A DNA stretch of 64,000 nt from contig NZ_VFNU01000001.1 in NCBI RefSeq assembly GCF_006715725.1, forward strand, positions 620,001 through 684,000, in the 5' to 3' direction. The DNA comes from Nocardioides sp. SLBN-35 (lineage in GTDB: Bacteria > Actinomycetota > Actinomycetes > Propionibacteriales > Nocardioidaceae). The notes under the pieces were generated by a model that made no database searches, was not told where the DNA came from, and saw only the letters and a list, made by a program, of their open reading frames with translations. A program made the translations under genes and the position numbers. Shown here in pieces: positions 42,703-50,997 of this stretch. Numbering within the stretch: position 1 is the first letter of the stretch; each line of letters begins with the position of its first letter.

Positions 42703-43089
42703 ATGCTGTTGGAGAACTGCCAGGTCACCGCGAACATCCCCGCGGGCGACATCGGGCGCGCCAGGAAGTACTACGCCGACATCCTCGGCCTCGAACCGGT
42801 CGAGGAGAACCCGGGCGGGCTGATCTACCGCACCGGCGGGACGGACTTCTTCCTCTACGAGACGCAGTACGCCGGCCAGGCGGGGCACACCATCGCCCAG
42901 CTGCACGTCGCCGACGTGCGTCCCGTGGTCGAGGAGCTCAAGAGCCGTGGTGTCACGTTCGAGCAGTACGACATGCCCGGCATCACCTGGGACGGCGACG
43001 TCGCCTCCATGGGCGACATGGGCCACGCCGCGTGGTTCAAGGACAGCGAGGACAACATCCTGTGCCTCGACGACAGGAGGAGCGACTGA
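42703..43089 (+). CDS. VOC (glyoxalase/bleomycin resistance) superfamily protein
   Basis: The 128-residue product shows the paired beta-alpha-beta3 fold pattern: ANIPAGDIGRARKYYADILGL, then HTIAQLHVADVRPVVEEL and AWFKDSEDNILCL near the end. VOC proteins bind metals and act as isomerases, dioxygenases or drug-binding proteins. It follows the barrel-like gene in the same direction. Confidence 0.9.
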   Translation: MLLENCQVTANIPAGDIGRARKYYADILGLEPVEENPGGLIYRTGGTDFFLYETQYAGQAGHTIAQLHVADVRPVVEELKSRGVTFEQYDMPGITWDGDVASMGDMGHAAWFKDSEDNILCLDDRRSD

Positions 43090-43110
43090 TCGCCCGAACC
43101 GGAGGTCTGG

Positions 43111-44088
43111 TCAGGGGGTGAGCAGGACCTTGCCGACGGCGTCGCCGGACTCGATCATCCGGTGCGCCTGCGCGACGTCGTCGAGGGGGAGCACGGCGGA
43201 GACGATCGGCTGGATCGTCCCGTCGGCCACGAGCGGCCACACGTGCTCGACGACCGACGCGCAGATCCGGGCCTTCCCCTCGGCCGGACGGGACCGGAGC
43301 GCGGTCGCGATCACCGCGCCGCGCTTCGACAGCAGCCGGCCGAGGTCCAGCTCGGCCTTGGTGCCGCCCTGCATGCCGATGACGACGAGGCGGCCCTCGT
43401 CGGCGAGCACGTCGACGTTGCGGGCGAGGTACTTCGCGCCCATGTTGTCGAGGACGACGTCCGCTCCGGACCCGTCGGTCGCCGTACGCACGACCTCGAC
43501 GAAGTCCTCGTCGCGGTAGTTGATCGCCACCTCGGCGCCGAGCTCGCGGCACCGCTCGAGCTTCTCCGCGCTGCCCGCGGTGGTGAACACCCGCGCGCCG
43601 GACGCGGCGGCGAGCTGGATCGCGAAGGTGCCGATCCCGCCGCCCCCGCCGTGCACGAGGAAGGTGTCCCCGGGCCGCAGGCCGGCGATCATGAACACGT
43701 TCGACCACACCGTGCACGCCACCTCGGGAAGTGCCGCGGCGGTGACCAGGTCGACTCCGTCGGGGACCGGCATCAGCTGTCCGGCCGGTACGACGACCCG
43801 GCTCGCGTAGCCGCCGCCGGCCAGCAGCGCGCACACCTGGTCGCCGACCGCCCAGCCGGTGACCCCCGAGCCGAGCGCCGCGACCGTGCCGCTGCACTCC
43901 AGGCCGATCACGCCGGAAGCGCCGGGCGGCGGCGGGTAGAAGCCCTGTCGCTGCAGCAGGTCGGCCCGGTTGACCGCGGTCGCGGCCACGTCGAGGAGCA
44001 CCTCGCCGGGCCCGGGGACCGGGTCGGGCAGCTCGGTGACGACGAGGGTCTCGGGCCCGCCCGGGGCGGACTGGGTGACGGCACGCAT
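43111..44088 (-). CDS. NAD(P)H:quinone oxidoreductase, zinc-free MDR family
   Basis: The 325-residue enzyme has MRAVTQSAPGGPETL, AVNRADLLQRQGFYPPP, GLECSGTVAALG and the cofactor motif VHGGGGGIGTFAIQLA. This is the quinone oxidoreductase (PIG3-like) branch of the medium-chain family, without structural zinc cysteines. It likely uses NADPH to reduce quinones or enones. Confidence 0.9.
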   Translation of the reverse strand: MRAVTQSAPGGPETLVVTELPDPVPGPGEVLLDVAATAVNRADLLQRQGFYPPPPGASGVIGLECSGTVAALGSGVTGWAVGDQVCALLAGGGYASRVVVPAGQLMPVPDGVDLVTAAALPEVACTVWSNVFMIAGLRPGDTFLVHGGGGGIGTFAIQLAAASGARVFTTAGSAEKLERCRELGAEVAINYRDEDFVEVVRTATDGSGADVVLDNMGAKYLARNVDVLADEGRLVVIGMQGGTKAELDLGRLLSKRGAVIATALRSRPAEGKARICASVVEHVWPLVADGTIQPIVSAVLPLDDVAQAHRMIESGDAVGKVLLTP

Positions 44089-44111
44089 GGGTCCAGTCTG
44101 TCTGGTGCCCG

Positions 44112-44170
44112 GCACCCCCTACGTTCTGGTTCCGAATTCGGCGGTTTGACAACCAATTCGAATGGGGTGC
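44112..44170. repeat. Small palindromic intergenic element, copy C
   Basis: The arms 44112-44131 and 44151-44170 pair at 15 of 20 positions. They share the GCACCCCCTACG left end and the CCAATTCGAATGGGGTGC right end with copies A and B. It lies between the start of the quinone oxidoreductase gene and the end of the DUF6457 gene, both on the minus strand. Confidence 0.65.
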
Positions 44171-44176
44171 GGCGGG

Positions 44177-44500
44177 TCAGACCAGCGAGTCCTCGTCGGA
44201 GTAGTCGGCGTCGGCCAGCTCCTCGAAGTCGACGTCCTCGTCCTCGTCGTCGGCCGCACCGGCGGGCCGGTCCCACGACTCGGCCAGCGCCTGCGCCCGG
44301 GCGGCGAGCCGCTCCACGGCGTCGGGGTCGGCGCCCTTTTCACCCGCGGAGAACCCCAGCAGGAAGGCGGTCACCAGTCCCGCGGCCGGGTGGACGTTCT
44401 CGACCGCGATCCCGGCGAGGTCGACCAGCAGGCCCTCGTCGGCCTCGGCCTCGATGTCGAGGGCGTCGCACAACTCATCGATCCAGTCGTGGAGGTTCAC
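44177..44500 (-). CDS. DUF6457 domain-containing protein
   Basis: The 107-residue acidic product starts at GTG and has LHDWIDELCDALDIEAEADE, AGIAVENVHPAAGLVTAFLLG and an Asp/Glu-rich tail. The family is found beside molybdenum cofactor genes in actinobacteria. Here it is 74 bp downstream of a mobA-type gene on the same strand, so a role around molybdenum cofactor is likely but unproven. Confidence 0.85.
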   Translation of the reverse strand: MNLHDWIDELCDALDIEAEADEGLLVDLAGIAVENVHPAAGLVTAFLLGFSAGEKGADPDAVERLAARAQALAESWDRPAGAADDEDEDVDFEELADADYSDEDSLV

Positions 44501-44574
44501 CTGTCCAGAATCACCCGAGGACCCCGCGGGTGCAAGGTTTTCCGGACACTCCGGGACCAGTCCAGATCAGCGGG

Positions 44575-45156
44575 TCAGCCGTCGCCGGCGATGTCGCGCA
44601 GGTCGCTCCAGGTGTCGATGTCGCGCGCCTCGTCGCCCAGCGGCGCGACCTCGACCAGGTCGAGCGGCTCGAGCAGCGCCCGGATCGACATGCCGTGCTG
44701 CCCCTCGTGGTCCGGTCGTACGGCGTCCAGCCGGGCCGTCTCCACCACGAACGCCAGCTGCCGGCGACCGTCGGCGTCGGCCAGCACGGCCCCCTCGTGG
44801 CCCACCGCGGCCTCCTGGAGGCGGCGGAAGGTGCCGGGCGCGAGCCGGGGCATGTCGACCGCGAGCACCGCGATCGTCGGGAACGAGCGCAGCAGCACGT
44901 CGCGCCCCGTCAGCAGGCCCGCCGCAGGGCCGCCGTACCGCGGCTCCTCGCGCACGAAGGTCACCGGCCGGTCGGTCGGCACCTGGTGCCCGACCACGAC
45001 GACCTCGCTGGCGTCGATGACGGCGTCGAGCGCGTGCTCCAGCAGCGGGCGCCCGTCCACCTCGATCGAGGCCTTGTCGACGCCGCCGAGCCGCGAGCCC
45101 TGCCCGCCGGCCAGCACGATCGCCGCGAATCCGGCCAGTCCCAGCTCGATCACCAC
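44575..45156 (-). CDS. mobA: Molybdenum cofactor guanylyltransferase
   Basis: The 193-residue nucleotidyltransferase has AAIVLAGGQGSRLGGVDKASIEVDGRPLL (recognisable by LAGGQGSRLGG and the Lys 5 residues later) and LAVDMPRLAPGTF, the metal site. It adds GMP to molybdopterin for MGD-containing enzymes. The start is one of two tandem GTG codons at 45156. It is divergent from the nitrilase gene. Confidence 0.85.
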   Translation of the reverse strand: MVIELGLAGFAAIVLAGGQGSRLGGVDKASIEVDGRPLLEHALDAVIDASEVVVVGHQVPTDRPVTFVREEPRYGGPAAGLLTGRDVLLRSFPTIAVLAVDMPRLAPGTFRRLQEAAVGHEGAVLADADGRRQLAFVVETARLDAVRPDHEGQHGMSIRALLEPLDLVEVAPLGDEARDIDTWSDLRDIAGDG

Positions 45157-45193
45157 CTCCCGATCCTCTCAAGCACCCACCTAGGCTGGCACC

Positions 45194-45994
45194 GTGAGCA
45201 GCCCCACAGCCCCCTCGCTCCGCCTCGCGCTGGTGCAGGCCGCGTCGGCGCTCGACCCCGCCGCCAACCGCGCGGCGCTGACGACGCTGGCCGCCCAACA
45301 CGCCGGTGACGTCGACCTCGTGGTCTTCCCCGAGGCCTTCGCCCGCGACTTCGGCGAGGCCGGCTCCGACGTCAGCGCGTACGCCGAGCCCGTCGACGGC
45401 CCGTTCGGCACCGCCCTCGCCGAGGCCGCCGCCGCGCACGGCACCACGCTCGTCGCCGGGATGTTCGAGCAGGGCCCCGACCCCGAGCGGCCGTGGAACA
45501 CCCTGCTGGTGCGCGGCGAGGCGACGGCGTCGTACCGCAAGGTGCATCTCTACGACTCCTTCGGCTACCGCGAGTCCGACCGGCTCAGCGCCGGCCCGAT
45601 CGAGCCGGTCGTGGTCGACCTGCACGGCTGGAGGGTCGGGCTGATGACTTGCTACGACCTCCGCTTCCCCGAGCTCGCCCGAGCCCTGGTCGACCGCGGT
45701 GCCGAGCTGATCGTGCTCCCCGCGGCCTGGGTCGCCGGGCCGCGCAAGGTCGACCACTGGCGCACCCTGGTGAGGGCTCGCGCGATCGAGAACACGGCGT
45801 ACGTCGCCGCCGTCGGCCAGCCCGCCGGCCGCTACTGCGGCCACTCGCTCGTCGTCGACCCCTACGGCGACGTGCTGGACGAGGCCGGCCCCGGCTCGCC
45901 CGAGCAGCCGGAGGTGGTCCGCGCCGTGATCGAGCGCACGGTGCTGGAGGAGGCCCGTCGCGTCAATCCGTCCCTGCCCAACAGGCGAATGTAG
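45194..45994 (+). CDS. Carbon-nitrogen hydrolase (nitrilase superfamily)
   Basis: The 266-residue enzyme has the catalytic triad motifs VVFPEAFARD (Glu), ASYRKVHLYD (Lys) and LMTCYDLRFPELAR (Cys). The motifs and length resemble the omega-amidase/deaminated glutathione amidase group (Nit1/Nit2). TAGGCT lies six bases before the GTG start, so it is probably leaderless. Confidence 0.9.
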   Translation: MSSPTAPSLRLALVQAASALDPAANRAALTTLAAQHAGDVDLVVFPEAFARDFGEAGSDVSAYAEPVDGPFGTALAEAAAAHGTTLVAGMFEQGPDPERPWNTLLVRGEATASYRKVHLYDSFGYRESDRLSAGPIEPVVVDLHGWRVGLMTCYDLRFPELARALVDRGAELIVLPAAWVAGPRKVDHWRTLVRARAIENTAYVAAVGQPAGRYCGHSLVVDPYGDVLDEAGPGSPEQPEVVRAVIERTVLEEARRVNPSLPNRRM

Positions 45995-46005
45995 GCTGCT
46001 CCTCC

Positions 46006-47025
46006 GTGTCCCGCGCTCCCTCCCGTGTCCCGCTCGAGCAGCGCATCGGTGAGTTCGGGGCGTCGCGCTGGCCGCTGACGATCTGGTTCGTCGTGGTCGC
46101 GGCCAGCACCGCCGCCCTGGTCTGCGCGATGGTGCCGGTCGGGCCCGACTGGCTCGGCACGGCCGGGGCGATCACGGTCGCGACCGCCTTCACCTGGGGG
46201 CTGGCCGCCCGGACCGGTGGCCGCCCGTTCGTCTTCGCCCCGCTCGCGCTGGCCTGCGGGCTGGTCGCGGTGCTCACCGACCAGGACCTGCTGCTCACCG
46301 GCGCCGCGGTCGGCACCTCCGCCGTCGCCGCGGTGCTCGGCGTGATGATCACGGTGCCCGCGGCAGGGATCGCCACCGCCGCCCGCGAGTGCGTGGTCGG
46401 ACTGGTCGTCGCCGGGATCGGCGCGATGGCCACGGTCGGCTTCGAGCCGGCGATCCAGAAGGAGCGCTTCGAGTACGTCGGGCTCGGGCTCGCCTTCCTC
46501 GGCGCGATCGTGCTGGTCCACCGCCTCGGCGCGGGCTTCCACGGCCTCGGCCGGCGTGGGCTGGTCATCGTCGCGATCGGGGTCGTCGTGCTCGCCGTGA
46601 CCCTGCTGTACGCCGAGATGCTGCGCCGGTACGGCTCGACCGGCCTGGTCGATGAGCTGCTCGGCTGGGTGGCCTGGAGCCGTGACCACCTCGGCGCGTT
46701 CCCGCGCCCGATCGCGACCGTGCTCGGCGTACCCGCCCTCGCCTACGGCTGCCACATGCGGGCCCGGCGCCGGCAGGGCTGGTGGGTGTGCGCCTTCGGC
46801 GTCGCCGCCACCTCGCCCACCGCCACCGCCCTCGCCAACCCGGCCGTCTCGGTCACCGAGGCCGGGCTGTCGGTCGTCTACGGGCTGGCCGTCGGGCTGG
46901 TGCTGGGCTGGTTCCTGATCCGCCTCGACCTCGCCCTGACCGGCAACCGCGGTCGCGGCAGCCGGGTGGCGGAGCAGGCAGCGGCCGTACGTCCCGAGCC
47001 GGGGCGGTTCGCGCCGCTGCTGTGA
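46006..47025 (+). CDS. Polytopic membrane protein of unknown function
   Basis: The 339-residue product has about nine or ten hydrophobic helices, with few charged residues inside them, and a basic C-terminal tail. A segment REVVGL-like (ARECVVGLVVAGIGAMATVGF) and VTEAGLSVVYGLAVGLVLGW are its most regular features. TAGGCT lies 8 nt before the GTG at 46006. It is 11 bp after the nitrilase gene. I do not recognise the family. Confidence 0.75.
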   Translation: MSRAPSRVPLEQRIGEFGASRWPLTIWFVVVAASTAALVCAMVPVGPDWLGTAGAITVATAFTWGLAARTGGRPFVFAPLALACGLVAVLTDQDLLLTGAAVGTSAVAAVLGVMITVPAAGIATAARECVVGLVVAGIGAMATVGFEPAIQKERFEYVGLGLAFLGAIVLVHRLGAGFHGLGRRGLVIVAIGVVVLAVTLLYAEMLRRYGSTGLVDELLGWVAWSRDHLGAFPRPIATVLGVPALAYGCHMRARRRQGWWVCAFGVAATSPTATALANPAVSVTEAGLSVVYGLAVGLVLGWFLIRLDLALTGNRGRGSRVAEQAAAVRPEPGRFAPLL

Positions 47026-47039
47026 GCGCTTCGCGTCAG

Positions 47040-47124
47040 CAGAGGGAGCGGGATTCGAACCCGCGGTAGGTCTCCCTACGACCGCTTTCAAGGCGGTTCC
47101 GATCGGCCACTCCGGCATCCCTCC
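47040..47124 (-). tRNA. tRNA-Ser (anticodon TGA)
   Basis: On the minus strand the sequence starts GGAGGGATGCCGGAGTGG, has the anticodon loop CTTGAAA giving TGA, a long variable arm as expected for serine, and the T-loop GGTTCGAATCC. The 3' end ends CTCCCTCT with G as discriminator, so the first pair would be G-T. CCA is not encoded. Confidence 0.93.
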
Positions 47125-47228
47125 TGGGCCCGGTACGACGCACGCGCCGGCCGGACACCAGGTCGAGTCTAGTGGGGGCGTCGTCGCCGCTTTGGCCGGT
47201 CCGCGGCCGGGCCGGGACAATGCGGTCC

Positions 47229-47687
47229 ATGAGCAGTGCGCAGCCCACCCCGGTCACCGACTACCGCCTCGCACCACCGGTGATGGCGCGTTTCGTCGGC
47301 GCCTACCTGGTCCTGCTCGCCGTACTGCTCCTCGTCGTCACGGTGGTCGTGGTCGCCGCCGAGCTCAACGCCGACCTGCTGGTGCTGGTGCTCGGGCTGG
47401 GCCTGCTCGGGCTGATCGGGCTGGGCTGGTGGCTGCGGGCCCGGCTGGTCGTCGTACGGCTGACCGAGGCGGGGTACCAGGTCCGGATGATCCGGGCGGC
47501 CGGCGCCACCGAGGCCCGCTGGACCGAGGTCGAGGACGCCGTCGCCGCCGCTCCCTCGGGCATCGACTGCCTCGTGCTGCGGCTGCGCGACGGGCGCAGC
47601 ACGACCATCCCCGTGCAGCTCGTGGCCGGCGACAAGGACGACTTCGCGCGCGACGTACGGGCCCACCTCAAGCGCGCCGCCGGCTGA
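47229..47687 (+). CDS. Small membrane protein with a PH-like C-terminal domain
   Basis: The 152-residue product has two adjacent transmembrane helices (about residues 22-45 and 50-68) and a C-terminal region VVVRLTEAGYQVRMIRAAG through TIPVQLVAGDKDDFARDV, which looks like the bacterial PH-type domain found in small membrane proteins. GACAAT at 47216-47221 is 7 nt before the ATG. It lies between two tRNA-Ser genes. The function is unknown. Confidence 0.75.
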   Translation: MSSAQPTPVTDYRLAPPVMARFVGAYLVLLAVLLLVVTVVVVAAELNADLLVLVLGLGLLGLIGLGWWLRARLVVVRLTEAGYQVRMIRAAGATEARWTEVEDAVAAAPSGIDCLVLRLRDGRSTTIPVQLVAGDKDDFARDVRAHLKRAAG

Positions 47688-47774
47688 CCACCCACGGGTC
47701 GGGCCCGATTGGGACAGGCGCGCGCGGTCCTAGTAGCCTGAGCACGCTGGCCGGTCCCTGACCGGCGCAGTGGA

Positions 47775-47864
47775 GGAGGCGTCGCCTAGTCCGGTCTATG
47801 GCGCCGCACTGCTAATGCGGTTTGGGTTTATCGCCCATCGAGGGTTCAAATCCCTCCGCCTCCG
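47775..47864 (+). tRNA. tRNA-Ser (anticodon GCT)
   Basis: The acceptor stem GGAGGCG pairs with CGCCTCC, the anticodon loop ACTGCTAAT gives GCT, the variable arm is long (TTTGGGTTTATCGCCCA region) and the T-arm is GGGTTCAAATCCC. Discriminator is G and CCA is not encoded. A TAGCCT hexamer at 47734-47739 may be its -10. A terminator hairpin follows. Confidence 0.95.
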
Positions 47865-47873
47865 CCGCACGAC

Positions 47874-47903
47874 GAGACCCCCGGCAGACCTGCCGGGGGT
47901 CTC
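47874..47903 (+). terminator. Intrinsic terminator after tRNA-Ser(GCT)
   Basis: A perfect 14-bp complement (47874-47887 with 47890-47903; effectively 13 bp with a four-base loop) built on GACCCCCGGCAG is followed by CGCTTATT. It should end the tRNA transcript. Confidence 0.85.
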
Positions 47904-48021
47904 GCTTATTCAGGCCCGATGCGTGAAGATGTTTGGGGGCGTCCTCATGGGGGTAGGCGCCAGCGGTTCGGGTAGATCCGGAGGGACGGGGCTCGGCCGC
48001 CCACCAGTGAGGGGAATGCTC

Positions 48022-48156
48022 ATGAAGAAGCTCGCTCGCAAGACCGCTTTCGTCCTCGCCGCGCTGATCACCACGGCCGGCATCGTCTCTCTTCCCGCGT
48101 CCGCGGAGGCCGACACCGGCTGGACCTGGCGGGTCGTCCCCCACGCCCACCGCTGA
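48022..48156 (+). CDS. Short secreted peptide precursor (44 codons)
   Basis: The product starts MKKLARK, has a hydrophobic core FVLAALITTAGIVSL and a clear signal-peptidase site after PASA. The predicted mature peptide has only 16 residues, EADTGWTWRVVPHAHR. A GAGGGG site lies 8 nt before the ATG. It converges on the LuxR-type regulator gene, whose stop is 25 bp away. Because almost all of the ORF is export signal, the product is probably an extracellular peptide: a signal, toxin or bacteriocin-like factor. No family name can be given from the sequence alone. Confidence 0.72.
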   Translation: MKKLARKTAFVLAALITTAGIVSLPASAEADTGWTWRVVPHAHR

Positions 48157-48180
48157 CGGGTCCGCGCACCTGGCGCAGCG

Positions 48181-49188
48181 TCAGGACGACGTTCCCTCGT
48201 CGTCCTGACCGGCGATGCCCAGCGTCCCCATGGTGTAGCCGAGCTGGAAGCGCGTCTCGGCGTCGTACTCCTCCTTGAGCTCGGCGACGTAGCCGGCGTA
48301 CGTGCGCGGGCTGACGCCGAGCCGCTTCGCACTGACCGCGTCGGCGTGGCCCTCGATGAGCATCCGGATCGTCATCGAGCGCTGCTCGGACGCGATCTCC
48401 TTCGTGACGCTCTGCCCCGCGCTGGCGAACGGGCGTCCGCGCGCGAACGCGCGCTCGAAGACGTCGACGAGGTACGCCACGATCGCCGGTTCGCGTACGA
48501 CGACCGCGGTCGCCAGGCTGTCGGCCGCCGGGATCAGCGCGACCCGGCGGTCGACCACGATCATCCGGTTGAAGAACTCGTCGAGGGTGCGGACCTCGGC
48601 GCCCTGCTCGGTCACCGTGGCGACGTACTTGTGCGTCGCGGGATGCCGCCGCGCGCTGTGCTGGTACAGCGTCCGCATCGCCAAGCCACGCTTGAGCGCC
48701 TCCACGTCGCGGATCATCGCCTCCGAGACCGACTTGGCGCTGCGCGTCGCCTGAGGCTGCGCGGTCAGCAGCTCCTCCTGCGCCTCGCTCACCAGGGTCG
48801 CGAGGTACGGATTGATCGCCTCCCCGTGCAGGTAGAGGAACGGCCCCGACTCGCTCGCGGCCGGCGAACGACGCCAGCTCTGGGCCAGGTGCGCGAACGC
48901 CGAGGCCCACCGCGCCGACTCCTCGAGCAGCCGCGCCCCCTCGTTCCCCAGTGGCGTCACCACGCGCGACTGCGCGTTGCTCGGCTCCACCGGCCGCCAG
49001 GTCTGCCGCGAGGCGTCCAGCTGCAGCAGGCCCAGCTCGACCAACAGGTCGAACGCTCGTCGTACGGCGGACCCGTCGACCAGCCGCAGATCGTCCGCCG
49101 CCAGCCCGCCCTCGGCCAGCACCGCCTCGTAGAGACCGATCGCCTCCTCCTCGAAGATGGCCCGGTCCGCGGGCTCGTAGGAGGTCAT
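48181..49188 (-). CDS. LuxR-type HTH regulator with TrmB/PLD-like middle domain
   Basis: The 335-residue product has an N-terminal winged-helix-like region (YEAVLAEGGLAADDL, RAFDLLVELGLLQLD), a middle domain with VRTLDEFFNRMIVVDRRVALIPA typical of the PLD-like/TrmB effector fold, and a C-terminal LuxR-type HTH (MLIEGHADAVSAKRLGVSPRTYAGYVAELKEE, recognisable by SAKRLGVSPRTYAGYV). Such regulators are common in actinomycetes and usually lack known ligands. The short secreted-peptide gene lies just beyond its stop, which suggests a peptide-response pair. Confidence 0.82.
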   Translation of the reverse strand: MTSYEPADRAIFEEEAIGLYEAVLAEGGLAADDLRLVDGSAVRRAFDLLVELGLLQLDASRQTWRPVEPSNAQSRVVTPLGNEGARLLEESARWASAFAHLAQSWRRSPAASESGPFLYLHGEAINPYLATLVSEAQEELLTAQPQATRSAKSVSEAMIRDVEALKRGLAMRTLYQHSARRHPATHKYVATVTEQGAEVRTLDEFFNRMIVVDRRVALIPAADSLATAVVVREPAIVAYLVDVFERAFARGRPFASAGQSVTKEIASEQRSMTIRMLIEGHADAVSAKRLGVSPRTYAGYVAELKEEYDAETRFQLGYTMGTLGIAGQDDEGTSS

Positions 49189-49286
49189 GGCGTCATGGTT
49201 CCACACGCCCGTCCGGTGCCGGTGGCGTCCGTGATTCGGCATCTGCGCGTCGCCTCGGCTATTCTCGTGCGGTCGCACAGCGACGA

Positions 49287-49359
49287 GCGCCTGTAGCTCA
49301 ACGGATAGAGCATCTGACTACGGATCAGAAGGTTTGGGGTTCGAATCCCTACAGGCGCG
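49287..49359 (+). tRNA. tRNA-Arg (anticodon ACG)
   Basis: The acceptor stem GCGCCTG pairs with CAGGCGC, the anticodon stem is TCTGA/TCAGA with loop CTACGGA giving ACG, and the T-arm is GGGGTTCGAATCCC. Length is 73 nt and CCA is not encoded. In bacteria the first A is normally deaminated to inosine to read CGN codons. Confidence 0.95.
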
Positions 49360-49617
49360 CAGTGTGATCTCTCAGGAGATGCCGAAGGCCGGACCCAGAA
49401 CTTGGGCCCGGCCTTCTGGGTCTTGTGGGTTGGGGCCGCGTGGTCGGCCGAGTCGCTGGTAGTCGCGCGTGGTGTGCACGGTCAGGTCGCGCAGGAGACT
49501 CCACGTCCGCGTCTCGACGCCGCAACCGGAGAACTCCGTCGACGAGTTTGAAGACCTCTCGAGAGAGGTGTCCGGGATGTCCTGACGGATCACACCTGCA
49601 GGTGCGCAAATGTGATC
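49348..49617. other. Gap with tRNA-end direct repeat (att-like) and no convincing gene
   Basis: The tRNA-Arg 3' end and flank at 49348-49369 (CCTACAGGCGCGCAGTG...) recur imperfectly at 49595-49617 (CCTGCAGGTGCGCAAATG...), with about 19 of 23 positions shared. About 225 bp lie between. A minus-strand frame there gives RTWSLLRDLTVHTTRDYQRL, with no clear start or family, which could be a gene remnant. The layout resembles the scar of an integrated element that used the tRNA as its attachment site. Confidence 0.4.
49384..49416 (+). terminator. Hairpin downstream of tRNA-Arg
   Basis: GAAGGCCGGACCC (49384-49396) pairs with GGGCCCGGCCTTC (49404-49416) with one mismatch and a 7-nt loop. It lies 25 nt after the tRNA end and is followed by a short T-rich stretch, so it is the likely tRNA terminator. 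Confidence 0.7.
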
Positions 49618-49641
49618 AGCGGTCGTCTCGGCCGCTGCCCC

Positions 49642-50997
49642 TCACTCCCGCCGGCGCAGCGCGCGTGCGGCGAGCGCGGCTCCACCGACCGCGGCGGCGG
49701 CGACCGCGCCGGCGATCATGTCCTGACGCCGGATCCGGCCATTGACCTGGGCGTACGGCGTCGTCGTGAACGACACCAGCTCGTAGCGCGAGACGTACCT
49801 CTCGGGCAGTCGCCGCTCGAGGAAGTGGCGGGTGCTGGTGATGGCTTGGAAGACCTTCGAGTTGACCTTGTCGCTCATCTCCACGAAGTTCTCCAGCGCC
49901 ATCTCCGCGATCGCGTCGGCGTTGGGCTTGCGGCGATCCTGGTAGAGCCGGAGCGCGACGGCCCAGTCGCCAGCGCTGTCGCTCAGGCAGCGGTCCAGCT
50001 CGATGCAGTCCTCGAACGAGCAGTTCGCCCCCTGGCCGAAGAAGGGCACGATCGCGTGGGCGGCATCGCCGAGTAGCGCCACCCGGTCGCGCACCCAGGG
50101 GAACGCCCGAACGGTCACCAGGGAGCCGACGGGGTTGTGCTGGAAGTCCTCGACCAGGGTCGGCATCAGTGGGTGGGCGTCCGGGTAGTGGGTGCGGAAG
50201 TAGGCGTCGATCTCGTCGGCGCTCTCGAGCGCCGCGAAGCCGCCGGGACCGGTCTTCGGCCAGAACAGGGTGCACGTGAACGAGCGGTCCAGGTTCGGCA
50301 GCGCGATCATCATCGAGGACCCACGGGGCCAGATGTGCAGCGAGCGCTCGTCGAGGGCGAAGTCGCCGTCGGCGGTGGCGGGGATGGTGAGCTCCTTGTA
50401 GCCGTGCGACAGGAAGCTCTGGCTGAAGTCGAAGCCCTCGGTGAACTGGATCGCCCGGCGTACGGCGCTGTAGGCACCGTCGCTGCCGATCACGATGTCG
50501 GCGGTGGCGGTCACCTCGCCGTCGTCGGTGCCCAGGACGAGCTCACCGGTGCCTGCGTCGAGGGTGCGTAGCTGGTGGCCGAAGTGGAGGGTGACGCCGG
50601 GCGTCTGCTCCGCGCAGTCCAGTAGCGAGGCGTTCAGGCCGGAGCGGCTGATCGAGTTGATCGCGCGGGTGCCGTCGGCGCTGTAGGACTGGTAGCCCAC
50701 CTTGCCGTCCGTGCCGTGCAGGGTGCGTCCGTGCATGGGGAGCGCCGCCGCGAGGGCCTGCTCGTCCAGCCCGACCCGGGACAGAGCGTCCAGGCCGCGG
50801 GCCGAGATGGCCAGGTTGATCGAGCGGCCGCGCTCGGCGCCGACGAGCCGGGGGTCGGAGCGGCGCTCGTACAGGTCGACCGCTAGTCCGCGCCGTGCGA
50901 GCAGCACGGCCATCAGACAGCCCGCGAGCCCGGCGCCGACCACCGCGACCCGTCGTACCGGCTCGCCGTCGATGCCGGTGAAGGTGTTCTCAGCCAT
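49642..50997 (-). CDS. kmo: Kynurenine 3-monooxygenase
   Basis: The 451-residue FAD enzyme hydroxylates kynurenine to 3-hydroxykynurenine with NADPH and oxygen. It has the FAD motif VAVVGAGLAGCLMAVLLA, ERGRSINLAISARGLDALSRVG, the second FAD motif RVALLGDAAHAIVPFFGQGANCSFEDC (GDAAHA) and a C-terminal hydrophobic helix (GAVAAAAVGGAALAARAL), as membrane-attached KMOs have. The ATG at 50997 overlaps the kynU end by 8 bp. Confidence 0.94.
   Translation of the reverse strand: MAENTFTGIDGEPVRRVAVVGAGLAGCLMAVLLARRGLAVDLYERRSDPRLVGAERGRSINLAISARGLDALSRVGLDEQALAAALPMHGRTLHGTDGKVGYQSYSADGTRAINSISRSGLNASLLDCAEQTPGVTLHFGHQLRTLDAGTGELVLGTDDGEVTATADIVIGSDGAYSAVRRAIQFTEGFDFSQSFLSHGYKELTIPATADGDFALDERSLHIWPRGSSMMIALPNLDRSFTCTLFWPKTGPGGFAALESADEIDAYFRTHYPDAHPLMPTLVEDFQHNPVGSLVTVRAFPWVRDRVALLGDAAHAIVPFFGQGANCSFEDCIELDRCLSDSAGDWAVALRLYQDRRKPNADAIAEMALENFVEMSDKVNSKVFQAITSTRHFLERRLPERYVSRYELVSFTTTPYAQVNGRIRRQDMIAGAVAAAAVGGAALAARALRRRE

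Noticed and set aside
47040..49359. Three clustered tRNA genes as a genomic island boundary
   Set aside because: Apart from the short imperfect duplicate after tRNA-Arg, there is no integrase, no composition shift and no long direct repeat.
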